Positions 1 through 8,024 of a stretch of 39,320 bases of DNA are shown here, one piece after another. The translations under genes were made by a program, and so were the position numbers. Source of the DNA: Listeria_A hofi (lineage in GTDB: Bacteria; Bacillota; Bacilli; Lactobacillales; Listeriaceae); contig NZ_CAUYTL010000030.1 in NCBI RefSeq assembly GCF_963575615.1, forward strand, positions 1 through 39,320, written 5' to 3'. Each line of letters starts with the position of its first letter. The stretch's first letter is position 1. The notes beneath the pieces were generated by a model. The model was not told the DNA's origin and did no database searches. It saw only the letters and a list, made by a program, of their open reading frames with translations.

Positions 1-756
1 TGTGTACTTATTTCTATATACATATAAAGAGGATGGAACATCCGTTGATTTGTAGATCAACTTTTGTCCCATCCTCATTTTAAATCCGATCCCCCAGACG
101 GTCTCAATAAATTCTCTGTCTGGCGCAACTTTTCCTAGTTTTCCACGAATATTACTCATATGTACGTTTACTGTGTTCTCATCAATAAATTCCGTTGCGC
201 CCCAAACTGATGCAAAAATATTCTCCTTTGTAAAAACTTTTCCAGGATTACTAAAAAGTAACTGCAAAATCCCAAATTCCCGCGCTGTTAAGTGAATATC
301 CGTTCCATCCAACTGAACACTGTATCGTTCCTTCGACAAGCGTAACCCATTCAAAACTAAGTCTTCTTTGATACCAGCCTCCACTCTTTTTTTACGTAAT
401 TGTACCTCCACGCGCGCCAATAACTCCTCGATATCAAATGGCTTTGTTATGTAATCGCTGGCTCCTAATTTCAACAAATCCACCTTATCCATCACTGTAT
501 TCTTAGCCGAAATAATAATGATTGGTGGTGTTGCATCCCGCGCTTCCATAATCTCTGCCACAAGCTCCTCTCCCGTCATCCCAGGTAGCATCAAATCGCA
601 CAACAATAAGTCAAATGCTTCACTATTCCAATATAATTTTGCTTCAGTCCCTGAAAATGCTTGTGTCACCATGTATCCTGCGCGTATCAACACATCTGAA
701 ATAAGATGGTTAATATCATTATCGTCCTCCGCAATCAAAATTTTTCCTAAAGTCAT
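1..756 (-). CDS. OmpR/PhoB-family response regulator (3' end beyond window)
   Basis: A receiver domain is followed by a winged-helix DNA-binding domain. The acidic pocket is AEDD (residues 9-12), the phospho-acceptor is Asp54 in CDLMLPG, and Ser83 and Lys105 (ITKPF) complete the switch site. The C-terminal half carries LTAREFGILQLL, VWG, NTVNVHMSNIRGKLG and the usual terminal TVWGIGFKM. After that motif, near residue 228, the frame stays open for about 25 more residues to the window edge, so the protein has an unusual tail or the stop lies just outside. The partner histidine kinase is not in the window and may lie to the left, downstream on the same strand. A terminator separates it from the esterase gene upstream. 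Confidence 0.9.
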   Translation of the reverse strand, partial: MTLGKILIAEDDNDINHLISDVLIRAGYMVTQAFSGTEAKLYWNSEAFDLLLCDLMLPGMTGEELVAEIMEARDATPPIIIISAKNTVMDKVDLLKLGASDYITKPFDIEELLARVEVQLRKKRVEAGIKEDLVLNGLRLSKERYSVQLDGTDIHLTAREFGILQLLFSNPGKVFTKENIFASVWGATEFIDENTVNVHMSNIRGKLGKVAPDREFIETVWGIGFKMRMGQKLIYKSTDVPSSLYVYRNKYT

Positions 757-808
757 GATTCCACGTCCCTTCTTTTCATTTATCTTCCCACAAATAGAAA
801 AAAATCGC

Positions 809-837
809 AAAAAAGATAGCAGTCAAAAACCGCTACC
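809..837 (-). terminator. Rho-independent terminator after the esterase gene
   Basis: On the minus strand GGTAGCGG pairs with CTGCTATC (8 bp, two G-U) around a short loop. A run of six T follows, 10 nt after the esterase stop codon. Confidence 0.75.
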
Positions 838-846
838 TTTTTCTTA

Positions 847-1893
847 TTATAATTTCTCTTGTAAAAATTCACTGATTAATTCATACGTTTCATCCGTTGC
901 AGCAGAAGGCGTACTCATAAAGCCATGCGTTACTTTCTCCAACCGTTTCGCGTAAACAGGGACGCCTGCATCTTTTAATTTCTGTGCATATGCTTCTCCT
1001 TGATCGCGCAATGGATCATATTCAGCAGTCGCAATAAATGCTGCTGGTAATTTTGAAACGTCTTTATTACGAACTGGGGCAACAAGCGGGTCATATTTAC
1101 GATCGGTTGAACCTGATAAGTACAGCTTGAAATATTTATCCAATGATTCTTTTGTCAAAACATAGCCTTCCGCAAACTCATCCATTGATGGGTAAAGAAC
1201 AGAAGCGTCTCTCGAAAAAATATCAACCGGTGGATATAACAAAACTTGCTTCGAAATATTCGGAGTTCCTTTTGACTTCGCTAACTGGGCAACAACCGCA
1301 GCGATATTTCCACCAGCGCTGTCTCCTGCTACGACAATATCCTTCGATTTCGCACGTAAGCTCGTTAAATGCTTGGAAACCCATGCTACTGTTGCATACG
1401 CATCTTCAATTGCTGCTGGGAACGGATTTTCTGGTGCTAAACGGTAATCTACCGAAATCACTCGATATCCTGTCGCCTGAACTAATTTACGAGCAATACC
1501 ATCTGTTGACTGTACGCTACCCGTTACAAATCCGCCACCGTGAAAATATACCATCAACGGATATGGGCCGTCTTCTTCTGGTGAATAAATGCGAAGACTG
1601 ATTTTACCACCGGGGCCATCTATTTTTTTATTTTCAATTTCGCCAACTTCAATTTCTTTCGCTGCTGGAATTGCTTTCTCAGCTAGGCGGATGTATTTGT
1701 AACGTGAATCTACATCCGATAAAGGCGCAGTTTTTTTCACATAGTCTTGTGCCGCTTCTTCTAGATTATCAAGAACCTTTGGATCGTATTCCCGCTTACC
1801 GATTGCTTTCTTATAGATGAAGAAAATAGCAACTAGTGGTAACAATACGATGCTGACTAAAACAATACCAATCCATTTCAATGTCTGTTTCAA
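847..1893 (-). CDS. Membrane-anchored alpha/beta hydrolase, HSL/lipase-esterase family
   Basis: The 348-aa protein has an N-terminal hydrophobic segment (about residues 7-27), then a hormone-sensitive-lipase-type alpha/beta hydrolase domain. The oxyanion motif HGGG is at 118-121 and the nucleophile Ser192 sits in GDSAGG. The likely acid is Asp293 (EYDPLRD) and the likely base His323 (THGF). The substrate is unknown; the family cleaves short- to medium-chain carboxylic esters. The membrane segment has no obvious signal-peptidase site, so it probably acts as an anchor with the catalytic domain outside. It is transcribed away from argG across a 241-bp gap. An esterase gene next to argG is also what I recall from Listeria genomes. 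Confidence 0.88.
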   Translation of the reverse strand: MKQTLKWIGIVLVSIVLLPLVAIFFIYKKAIGKREYDPKVLDNLEEAAQDYVKKTAPLSDVDSRYKYIRLAEKAIPAAKEIEVGEIENKKIDGPGGKISLRIYSPEEDGPYPLMVYFHGGGFVTGSVQSTDGIARKLVQATGYRVISVDYRLAPENPFPAAIEDAYATVAWVSKHLTSLRAKSKDIVVAGDSAGGNIAAVVAQLAKSKGTPNISKQVLLYPPVDIFSRDASVLYPSMDEFAEGYVLTKESLDKYFKLYLSGSTDRKYDPLVAPVRNKDVSKLPAAFIATAEYDPLRDQGEAYAQKLKDAGVPVYAKRLEKVTHGFMSTPSAATDETYELISEFLQEKL

Positions 1894-2036
1894 TTACGCT
1901 CACTCCTCTAAAATAATCTCAGTCAATTCACCTTTTAAGTATAGCAGTTTTGAAAAATTTTAACCAATTTGTAGGTTAGTAGAATGCGCGACATGGTGCG
2001 ATTTGATATCTTTTCATATGGATATTTAAACAAAAA

Positions 2037-2054
2037 TATGAATAATAATAAATA
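2037..2054 (+). promoter_or_regulatory. Possible ArgR operator (ARG box) upstream of argG
   Basis: The 18 bases TATGAATAATAATAAATA match the general ARG-box pattern TNTGAATWWWWATTCANW except at two positions in the second half-site. The site ends 6 bp before the -35 element of argG, a position where ArgR could block the promoter. This is a by-eye match in an A+T-rich stretch. Confidence 0.4.
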
Positions 2055-2060
2055 AAATAG

Positions 2061-2089
2061 TTGAATTAACACTAGTATGATGGTATTAT
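2061..2089 (+). promoter_or_regulatory. SigA-type promoter of argGH
   Basis: The -35 is TTGAAT (2061-2066), the spacer 17 bp and the -10 TATTAT (2084-2089), with an extended TG one base before the -10. It lies 45 bp before the argG start and fits the argGH orientation. Confidence 0.7.
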
Positions 2090-2134
2090 TAGTTTTGTCG
2101 AAATGTATATTTATTAATAAAAGGGGATGTAGAA

Positions 2135-3349
2135 ATGACAAAAGAAAAAATCGTTCTTGCTTATTCTGGTGGTTTAGATACCTCCGTTGCGATTCAATGG
2201 TTGGCAGAGGAAAATTATGATGTGATTGCGTGTTGTTTAGATGTTGGCGAAGGAAAAGACTTGGAATTTATTAAAGAAAAAGCCCTCCAAGTCGGAGCTT
2301 CTGCTTCATATACAATTGACGCAAGAGAAGAATTTGCAGAAGAGTTCGCTTTAATCGCTCTACAAGCTCATGCCTATTATGAAGGGAAGTATCCGCTTAT
2401 TTCTGCCCTTTCTCGTCCATTAATTGCGAAAAAACTCGTAGAGGTAGCCAGACAAGAAGGTGCATCTGCAATCGCACACGGTTGTACCGGAAAAGGAAAT
2501 GATCAAGTTCGTTTCGAAGTGGCGATTCACGCTTTAGCTCCTGATTTGAAAGTTGTTGCGCCAGTTCGCGATTGGAAGTGGTCACGTGAAGAGGAAATTG
2601 AATACGCACAAAAACATAATATCCCGGTTCCGATTGATTTAGATAACCCATTTTCTATCGATCAAAACTTGTGGGGACGTTCCAATGAATGTGGCGTATT
2701 GGAGAATCCATGGGTTGCTCCGCCTGAAGCTGCATACGATTTAACGGTCGCACTTGAAGACACACCAAATACACCGGAAATTATCGAAATCGAGTTTTTA
2801 GCAGGGGTTCCGGTTGCTTTGAACGGCGAACCCTTAAGCTTAGCTGTTCTAATTCAAAAATTAAACAAAATTGCAGGTGCTCACGGTGTTGGTAGGATTG
2901 ATCACATTGAAAACCGTCTTGTTGGCATTAAATCGCGTGAAGTTTACGAATGTCCAGCTGCGATTGCCTTAATTACAGCACATAAAGAGCTCGAAGATTT
3001 GACTTTCGTTCGTGAAGTCGCACATTTTAAACCTGTGATTGAGCAAAAAATTAGTGAAGTTATCTACAACGCACTTTGGTTCTCACCTTTGACGAGTTCT
3101 CTAGTCGCTTTCTTGAAAGATACGCAAAAATATGTGAATGGTACCATTCGGATGAAGCTTTTCAAAGGACATGCGATTGTGGAAGGTCGGAAATCACCGA
3201 ACTCGCTATATGACGAGAACCTAGCAACGTATACTTCGGCAGATACATTCGATCAAGATGCTGCGGTTGGATTCATTAAGCTTTGGGGCCTACCAACGAA
3301 AGTTAGCGCGGAAGTCAATGCAAAATTAAACGCGAAAACAGAGGTGTGA
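2135..3349 (+). CDS. argG: Argininosuccinate synthase
   Basis: The 404-aa protein joins citrulline and aspartate with ATP to make argininosuccinate, the penultimate step of arginine synthesis in the cytoplasm. The N-terminal ATP-pyrophosphatase P-loop AYSGGLDTS (residues 9-17) is present, along with HGCTGKGNDQVRFE near 115 and GRSNECG near 181. Length and order match full-length ArgG. The ATG follows an AAGGGGATG-type ribosome site. It forms an operon with argH, which starts 3 bp after its stop. A promoter and a possible ArgR site lie upstream, so repression by arginine is plausible. Confidence 0.97.
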   Translation: MTKEKIVLAYSGGLDTSVAIQWLAEENYDVIACCLDVGEGKDLEFIKEKALQVGASASYTIDAREEFAEEFALIALQAHAYYEGKYPLISALSRPLIAKKLVEVARQEGASAIAHGCTGKGNDQVRFEVAIHALAPDLKVVAPVRDWKWSREEEIEYAQKHNIPVPIDLDNPFSIDQNLWGRSNECGVLENPWVAPPEAAYDLTVALEDTPNTPEIIEIEFLAGVPVALNGEPLSLAVLIQKLNKIAGAHGVGRIDHIENRLVGIKSREVYECPAAIALITAHKELEDLTFVREVAHFKPVIEQKISEVIYNALWFSPLTSSLVAFLKDTQKYVNGTIRMKLFKGHAIVEGRKSPNSLYDENLATYTSADTFDQDAAVGFIKLWGLPTKVSAEVNAKLNAKTEV

Positions 3350-3352
3350 ATC

Positions 3353-4720
3353 ATGGAAAAATTATGGGGTGGTCGTTTTCAAGGAAAAAGTGAGGCGTGG
3401 ATTGATGAATTCGGCGCCTCGATTTCCTTTGACGCAAAATTGGCAAAGCAAGATATTACGGGCAGTTTAGCGCATGTGGAAATGCTTGGAAAATGCGGGA
3501 TTATTTCGGAAGATGAAGCTTCACAAATCAAGTCAGGGCTTAAAATTCTTGCTGAAAAATTGGCGGCCGGTGAACTCGAATTTAGCGTGGTAAACGAAGA
3601 TATTCATCTAAATATCGAGAAATTATTGCACGAGGAAATTGGGCCTGTGGCTGGAAAATTACATACGGCACGGAGTCGAAATGACCAAGTGGCAACGGAT
3701 ATGCATTTATATTTGAAGGATGCCGTTACAGAGATTATCGCTTCTTTGGCACATTTGCGGACGGTGCTCGTGGCAAAGGCGGAGAATCATGTAGAAACAA
3801 TCATGCCTGGTTATACGCACTTACAACACGCCCAACCGGTTTCTTTTGCGCATCATTTGCTGGCTTATTACGGTATGTTTAGCCGTGATTTGGAGCGCTT
3901 AACGGAGAGTATAAAACGGATTGATATTTCACCACTTGGCTGTGCTGCGCTTGCGGGGACGACTTTTCCAATTGATCGGGCATACAGTGCGGAACAGCTT
4001 GGATTTAGTGCAATGTATGATAATAGTTTAGACGGTGTTAGTGATCGCGATTTCATTATTGAATTCTTGAGTAACAGTGCTCTTTTGATGACACATTTGT
4101 CGCGTTTTTGTGAGGAATTGATTTTATGGACGAGTCATGAATTCCAGTTTGTCGAATTGATTGATGCGTTTGCAACAGGTAGTAGTATTATGCCACAGAA
4201 GAAAAATCCGGATATGGCAGAATTAATTCGTGGAAAAACAGGGCGTGTTTACGGCAACTTATTTGGCTTACTGACTGTCTTAAAAGGATTACCACTCGCG
4301 TATAACAAAGATTTGCAGGAAGACAAAGAAGGCATGTTCGATACAGTTCATACAGTAAAAACGAGCTTGGATATCTTCGCTGGAATGATTGAAACAATGA
4401 AGGTGAATAAATCGGTGATGGAAAAATCGACCCAAAAAGACTTTTCTAATGCGACCGAGCTTGCTGATTACCTCGCCAAAAAAGGCATACCGTTCCGCGA
4501 AGCACATGAGATTGTCGGGAAACTCGTTCTCGATTGCACTAAAAAAGGCATATATTTACAGGATGTAACAATTGCTGATTATCAGGCGATTCATCCCGCT
4601 ATTGAGCAAGATATTTATCACACACTTGCTTCTCATACAGCAGTAGCAAAACGTAACTCTTATGGTGGCACTGGTTTTGACCAAATCAGAGCTATGATTA
4701 AAAAAGCAAAAAATGAATGA
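3353..4720 (+). CDS. argH: Argininosuccinate lyase
   Basis: The 455-aa enzyme splits argininosuccinate into arginine and fumarate, completing arginine synthesis. It carries the fumarase/aspartase superfamily signature GSSIMPQKKNPD (about 281-292), the substrate-binding SRNDQVATD near 113 and the TxxTHLQHAQP-type motif (GYTHLQHAQPVS) near 158. Length is normal for the family. It begins 3 bp after the argG stop and ends at a hairpin terminator, so argGH is a two-gene operon. Confidence 0.97.
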   Translation: MEKLWGGRFQGKSEAWIDEFGASISFDAKLAKQDITGSLAHVEMLGKCGIISEDEASQIKSGLKILAEKLAAGELEFSVVNEDIHLNIEKLLHEEIGPVAGKLHTARSRNDQVATDMHLYLKDAVTEIIASLAHLRTVLVAKAENHVETIMPGYTHLQHAQPVSFAHHLLAYYGMFSRDLERLTESIKRIDISPLGCAALAGTTFPIDRAYSAEQLGFSAMYDNSLDGVSDRDFIIEFLSNSALLMTHLSRFCEELILWTSHEFQFVELIDAFATGSSIMPQKKNPDMAELIRGKTGRVYGNLFGLLTVLKGLPLAYNKDLQEDKEGMFDTVHTVKTSLDIFAGMIETMKVNKSVMEKSTQKDFSNATELADYLAKKGIPFREAHEIVGKLVLDCTKKGIYLQDVTIADYQAIHPAIEQDIYHTLASHTAVAKRNSYGGTGFDQIRAMIKKAKNE

Positions 4721-4726
4721 TAAAAC

Positions 4727-4766
4727 AAATGATCTAGGCTTTCCAAAGTTCTAGGTCATTTATTAT
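4727..4766 (+). terminator. Terminator of argGH
   Basis: AAATGATCTAG (4727-4737) pairs with CTAGGTCATTT (4751-4761), an 11-bp stem with one G-U. A short T-rich run follows. It starts 6 bp after the argH stop codon. Confidence 0.7.
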
Positions 4767-4792
4767 GAATCTATCTAAAAATAAAGTATAAT
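4764..4792 (+). promoter_or_regulatory. Promoter of the VOC gene
   Basis: A perfect TATAAT -10 box is at 4787-4792, 32 bp before the start codon. The -35 at 17-bp spacing is weak (TATGAA). Confidence 0.45.
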
Positions 4793-4824
4793 AAGAAAGA
4801 TTAAAAAAGAATAGGAGTGAAAAA

Positions 4825-5232
4825 ATGGTACAAGCAAAAATGACTTTTATCACATTACCAGTAAAAAATTTAAATACATCGGTGGACTTCTTCACAGCAC
4901 TCGGCTTTGAATTCAACCCACAATTTACAGATGAGAATGCTACATGTTTGATTTTAAACGACACCACCTTTGTTATGCTAGTAGTGGAACCATTCTTTAA
5001 AAACTTTACAAAAAAAGACATTTCAGATGCAACAACAACAACAGAATCTATTTTAGGTTTCTCCGCTGAGAATCGGGATGAAGTTGATGCATTTGTTGAA
5101 AAAGCACTTGCTTCTGGCGGTTCTGTTTCTAATGATAAAGTAGACCACGGCTTCATGTACAGTGGTAGTTTCCAAGATCCTGATGGTCACCTTTGGGAAG
5201 TTATGTATATGGATCCAAACGCAGTTCAATAA
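4825..5232 (+). CDS. VOC-superfamily (glyoxalase/bleomycin-resistance fold) protein
   Basis: This 135-aa single-gene unit has the beta-alpha-beta-beta-beta pattern of vicinal-oxygen-chelate proteins: TFITLPVKNLNTSVDFF at the N-terminus and the closing SFQDPDGHLWEVMYMDP near 113-130. It resembles PhnB/glyoxalase-like stand-alone proteins of unknown substrate. The N-terminal position that is usually a metal-binding His appears to be Thr (TFITL), so glyoxalase I activity cannot be assumed. Start is supported by AGGAGTG seven bases upstream. It has its own promoter and a shared terminator. Confidence 0.85.
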   Translation: MVQAKMTFITLPVKNLNTSVDFFTALGFEFNPQFTDENATCLILNDTTFVMLVVEPFFKNFTKKDISDATTTTESILGFSAENRDEVDAFVEKALASGGSVSNDKVDHGFMYSGSFQDPDGHLWEVMYMDPNAVQ

Positions 5233-5238
5233 AAAAAT

Positions 5239-5282
5239 AGTCTTGATTCCTTCTATTACGAGGCTATCAAGACTGTTTTTTT
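5239..5282. terminator. Bidirectional terminator between convergent genes
   Basis: AGTCTTGAT (5239-5247) pairs perfectly with ATCAAGACT (5266-5274). A T-run follows on the plus strand and an A-run precedes it, so it can end both the VOC gene and the convergent FabK-like gene. Confidence 0.85.
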
Positions 5283-5287
5283 TATCA

Positions 5288-6223
5288 TCATTTTATAGTT
5301 AACGCGCTTGCTACCGCTACCTGCTTTGCTTGTGTCATCATCTCTTGTATTAGCTCACTAACAGGTTTGATTTCGGTAATCATCCCCGTAATTTGCCCTG
5401 CCATAACGGAACCATTTTCAGTGTCACCTTCTTGTACAGCTTTACGTAGCGACCCAAGCGTCAATTCTTCTAGCACATCGCGATCCACGTTTTCCTCCTC
5501 CAACCGCTGATACTCTTTAATCATCTTGTTTTTTATGCTGCGAACCGGTGCTCCATTTCGGCGTCCAGTCACGACCGTATCACGATCTTTTGCGTTTAAA
5601 CAAGCCAATTTAAAATTCTCGTGAACCGGACATTCCTCCGTTGCAAGGAAACGTGTCCCCATTTGCACTCCTTGCGCGCCTAATGCAAAAGCAGCCGCAA
5701 TCCCGCGACCATCACCAATCCCACCAGCGGCAATGACTGGAATCGAAACAGCATCCACTACTTGTGGCAAGAGCGCCATCGTTGTCGTTTCACCAACATG
5801 CCCACCCGCTTCTGTGCCTTCTGCTACAATCGCATCCGCACCAAGTTGCTCCATTTTACGCGCAATCATAACAGATGGTACAACTGGGATAACTATAATT
5901 CCAGCTTCTTTCCAAATCGGCATGTACGTTTTCGGCGTTCCAGCGCCTGTCGTCACAACTTTCACGCCTTCTTCAATAATAACCGCCGTCAATTCCTCGA
6001 TGTTCGTCATCATCAACATCAAGTTTACGCCAAACGGTTTATCCGTCAACGCCTTCGTTTTTTGAATCTCAGTTCGTAGCTCCTCACCACTCATTCCACC
6101 AGATGCGATAATGCCTAAACCTCCAGCGTTCGATACAGCAGCAACAAGCGGCGCCTTCGCAATTTGTGCCATCGCTCCTTGCAAAATTGGATATTCGATA
6201 TGTAACAATTCCGTGATTGACAT
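5288..6223 (-). CDS. FabK-type enoyl-ACP reductase / nitronate monooxygenase-family flavoenzyme
   Basis: The 311-aa FMN-dependent TIM-barrel protein resembles FabK closely along its length. Features are YPILQGAMA (11-19), NAGGLGII (32-39), VVTTGAG, the EAGGHVG loop containing His142 (the catalytic histidine position of FabK), and the FMN-phosphate motif PVIAAGGIGDG. FabK reduces enoyl-ACP with NAD(P)H in fatty-acid elongation; close relatives oxidise alkyl nitronates. Similarity to the pneumococcal protein, including GTRFLATEE and NGSVMAGQI, favours the FabK group, but sequence reading alone does not exclude nitronate monooxygenase. A GGAGG site precedes the ATG. It is a monocistron between two hairpins. 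Confidence 0.82.
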   Translation of the reverse strand: MSITELLHIEYPILQGAMAQIAKAPLVAAVSNAGGLGIIASGGMSGEELRTEIQKTKALTDKPFGVNLMLMMTNIEELTAVIIEEGVKVVTTGAGTPKTYMPIWKEAGIIVIPVVPSVMIARKMEQLGADAIVAEGTEAGGHVGETTTMALLPQVVDAVSIPVIAAGGIGDGRGIAAAFALGAQGVQMGTRFLATEECPVHENFKLACLNAKDRDTVVTGRRNGAPVRSIKNKMIKEYQRLEEENVDRDVLEELTLGSLRKAVQEGDTENGSVMAGQITGMITEIKPVSELIQEMMTQAKQVAVASALTIK

Positions 6224-6275
6224 AATTTTTCCTCCGATACAATTTTCATTTCATGTACATTTTCTCACAATGATT

Positions 6276-6311
6276 CACAAAAAACAACCACTTCGCCGGA
6301 AAATGGCTGTT
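6276..6311 (-). terminator. Terminator of the ROK kinase gene
   Basis: On the minus strand AACAGCCA pairs with TGGTTGTT (one G-U) around a 13-nt loop, then a T-run. It begins 13 nt after the kinase stop codon. Confidence 0.7.
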
Positions 6312-6324
6312 CTTATGCGAAAAT

Positions 6325-7197
6325 CTAGACTTCTTCTTTCTTCTGTACCGCTAGCAAAATACAGCCAGTAATCCCTGCATCATCCTCCAATTTCGGTGGT
6401 ACGATATACTCCTCTAAATCAGGCAACTGGATATAACCAGCAATCAATTTTTTTAATTTCTGGCGAACGAGCGGGAAAACTTGACGTTGTTTCATAACAC
6501 CGCCACCAATAACAATCCGTTCTGGTGATAAGATTAAACTATAGTTCATCAACGCCTGCGCAATATAATGTGCTTCTAAATTCCAAACTTCCTCATTTTC
6601 TGCTAATTCCATGCCCTTCTTACCCCAGCGCTTTTCGATAGCACCACCCGCTGCAAGCCCTTCTAAGCAGTCATCATGATACGGGCAGTTTCCTTGATAA
6701 CGATCATGCTTATGACGCCGAACCATAATATGCCCCATTTCAGGATGCGAGTAACCTTCTAGCATTTTGCCATTCACGACAGCCCCAGCACCGATTCCTG
6801 TTCCAATTGTAATATACATACAACTCGATAATCCTTCTGCCGCGCCAAGTGATACCTCGCCAAGCGCCGCCGCATTCACATCCGTTGTAAAACCAATTGG
6901 AACTTGAAACGCTTGTTTTAATGCGCCAACAATATCATAATTGCGCCACGCCAATTTTGGAGTAGACGTGATGTAACCGTATGTAGGACTTGATTTCCGC
7001 ACATCAATAGGGCCAAATGAACCAACACCAATCGCTTCTAACTCCCCTTCATACTGCTTGAAAAAACGCTCCACCAGCTTCATTGTTTCCGCCGGTTCCG
7101 TTGTTGGATACGTTTCTCGTTTCAAAATCTTGCCAGACGCATCTCCAATCGCCACAACAAATTTCGTACCACCTGCTTCAATCGCTCCAAAAACCAT
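6325..7197 (-). CDS. ROK-family sugar kinase, probable fructokinase
   Basis: The start is the ATG at 7197, preceded by AAAGGAGT eight bases upstream, giving 290 aa. A frame extending to 7278 would add 27 residues without homology. The ATP-binding DxGxT-type motif is varied to EAGGTK at 7-12. The ROK zinc site is visible as GHIMVRRH...NCPYHDDCLEG, and GAIEKRWG follows as in Bacillus YdhR/GmuE-type fructokinases. The enzyme probably phosphorylates fructose or a related hexose with ATP in the cytoplasm. A cre-like site overlaps the likely transcription start, so CcpA repression on preferred sugars is expected. Confidence 0.86.
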   Translation of the reverse strand: MVFGAIEAGGTKFVVAIGDASGKILKRETYPTTEPAETMKLVERFFKQYEGELEAIGVGSFGPIDVRKSSPTYGYITSTPKLAWRNYDIVGALKQAFQVPIGFTTDVNAAALGEVSLGAAEGLSSCMYITIGTGIGAGAVVNGKMLEGYSHPEMGHIMVRRHKHDRYQGNCPYHDDCLEGLAAGGAIEKRWGKKGMELAENEEVWNLEAHYIAQALMNYSLILSPERIVIGGGVMKQRQVFPLVRQKLKKLIAGYIQLPDLEEYIVPPKLEDDAGITGCILLAVQKKEEV

Positions 7198-7219
7198 AGA
7201 AATCCACTCCTTTTTAATG

Positions 7220-7239
7220 ATGTATTCGTTTTCATTGTA
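7220..7239 (-). promoter_or_regulatory. cre-like (CcpA) site overlapping the ROK kinase promoter
   Basis: On the minus strand ATGAAAACGAATACAT (7220-7235) matches WTGNNARCGNWWWCAW at every position. A TACAAT -10 box (7234-7239) abuts it, so the operator would cover the transcription start. The -35 is weak. Confidence 0.6.
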
Positions 7240-7321
7240 CATCAAATCCTTAAGTTTAGGAATATTATTGTCTAACAATTACCAAAAATAGTTCTTTACA
7301 CCTAATTTAGCAGATATTTTT

Positions 7322-7366
7322 TTGATATTGTTGATATTGTTGATATTGTTGATATTGTTGATATTC
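7322..7366. repeat. 9-bp tandem repeat (TTGATATTG), five units
   Basis: Four exact copies of TTGATATTG are followed by a fifth ending in C (7358-7366). The last unit is the left hairpin arm of the first repeat unit in the adjacent array, so the microsatellite appears to have grown out of that arm. Confidence 0.9.
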
Positions 7367-7879
7367 TTATGAAGCGTATTTAGCTGAATTAGAATATCAA
7401 TATGCATGAGAACGAAGTGAACATGTAATCCATGTACTATATCTTGTTCAGCACCTCCAGATCCAGTTTTGTTGAGGTTCTTATGAGGCATCACTCGCCG
7501 ATTTAGAACCTCAATATGCACGTGAACAAAGTGAGCATGTAATCCTTGTACCGTATCTTGTTCGGCGCCTCCGGATCCAGCTTTGTTGTGGTTCTTACGA
7601 GGCATCTCTCGCCGATTTAGAACCTCAATATGCATGAGAACGAAGTGAGCATGTAATCCATCAGTGGTTCTTAAGAAGCCTAGCTTGGAATAATCGTGAG
7701 ACAAATAAGAAACAAAGTGTGCTAAATTAGAACCTCAATACGCATGTGAACAAAGTGAGCATGTAATCCATCAGTGGTTCTTAAGAAGCCTAGCTTGGAA
7801 TAATCGTGAGACAAATAAGAAACGAAGTGTGCTAAATTAGAACCTCAATACGCATGTGAACAAAGTGAGCATGTAATCC
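7360..7879. repeat. Structured intergenic repeat array, five units
   Basis: A 41-nt core (AGAA..TCAATAYGCA ... GTGARCATGTAATCC) occurs at 7391-7431, 7505-7545, 7619-7659, 7729-7769 and 7839-7879, with periods of 114, 114, 110 and 110 bp. In the first three units an arm 31 bp upstream pairs with the core start: GATATTCT/AGAATATC, GAGGTTCT/AGAACCTC and GTGGTTCT/AGAACCTC. The linker exists in two forms, one containing GCCTCCGGATCCAG and one containing CCTAGCTTGGAATAATCG. The last two 110-bp units (7660-7769, 7770-7879) differ at one base. The stretch is non-coding by my reading. Related copies lie between groES and groEL. Confidence 0.88.
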
Positions 7880-7949
7880 TTGTACCGTATCTTGTTCAGC
7901 GCCTCCGGATCCAGCTTCAACGGCCAACTCCTCGAAAACTTCACGCCCT

Positions 7950-8022
7950 CCGAAAAAAGCAAGAGCGGCTTTTTACTACGGCCGCTCCAGTTTTTTTCGG
8001 AGCTGAACGGGCCGTTTCAGCT
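7950..8022 (-). terminator. Tandem hairpins / terminator downstream of the HD hydrolase
   Basis: Minus strand, first hairpin: AGCTGAA pairs with the TTCAGCT region (8001-8022), directly after the stop. Second hairpin: GAGCGGC/GCCGCTC (7963-7987) flanked by A and T runs, reading into TTTTTT. The second is a convincing terminator. Confidence 0.75.
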
Positions 8023-8024
8023 TT

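Noticed and set aside
7279..7704. 141-residue open frame across the repeat array with repeated GLHAHFVLMHIEVLNRR-like peptides
   Set aside because: It is the minus-strand reading of the repeat units and the 9-bp microsatellite. Units of 110 bp break the frame, no ribosome site is present, and variation between units keeps base pairing rather than protein.
7360..7879. Possible CRISPR array
   Set aside because: Spacers are not unique: the linkers are themselves repeated in two forms, the period is over 100 bp, and no cas gene is in the window.
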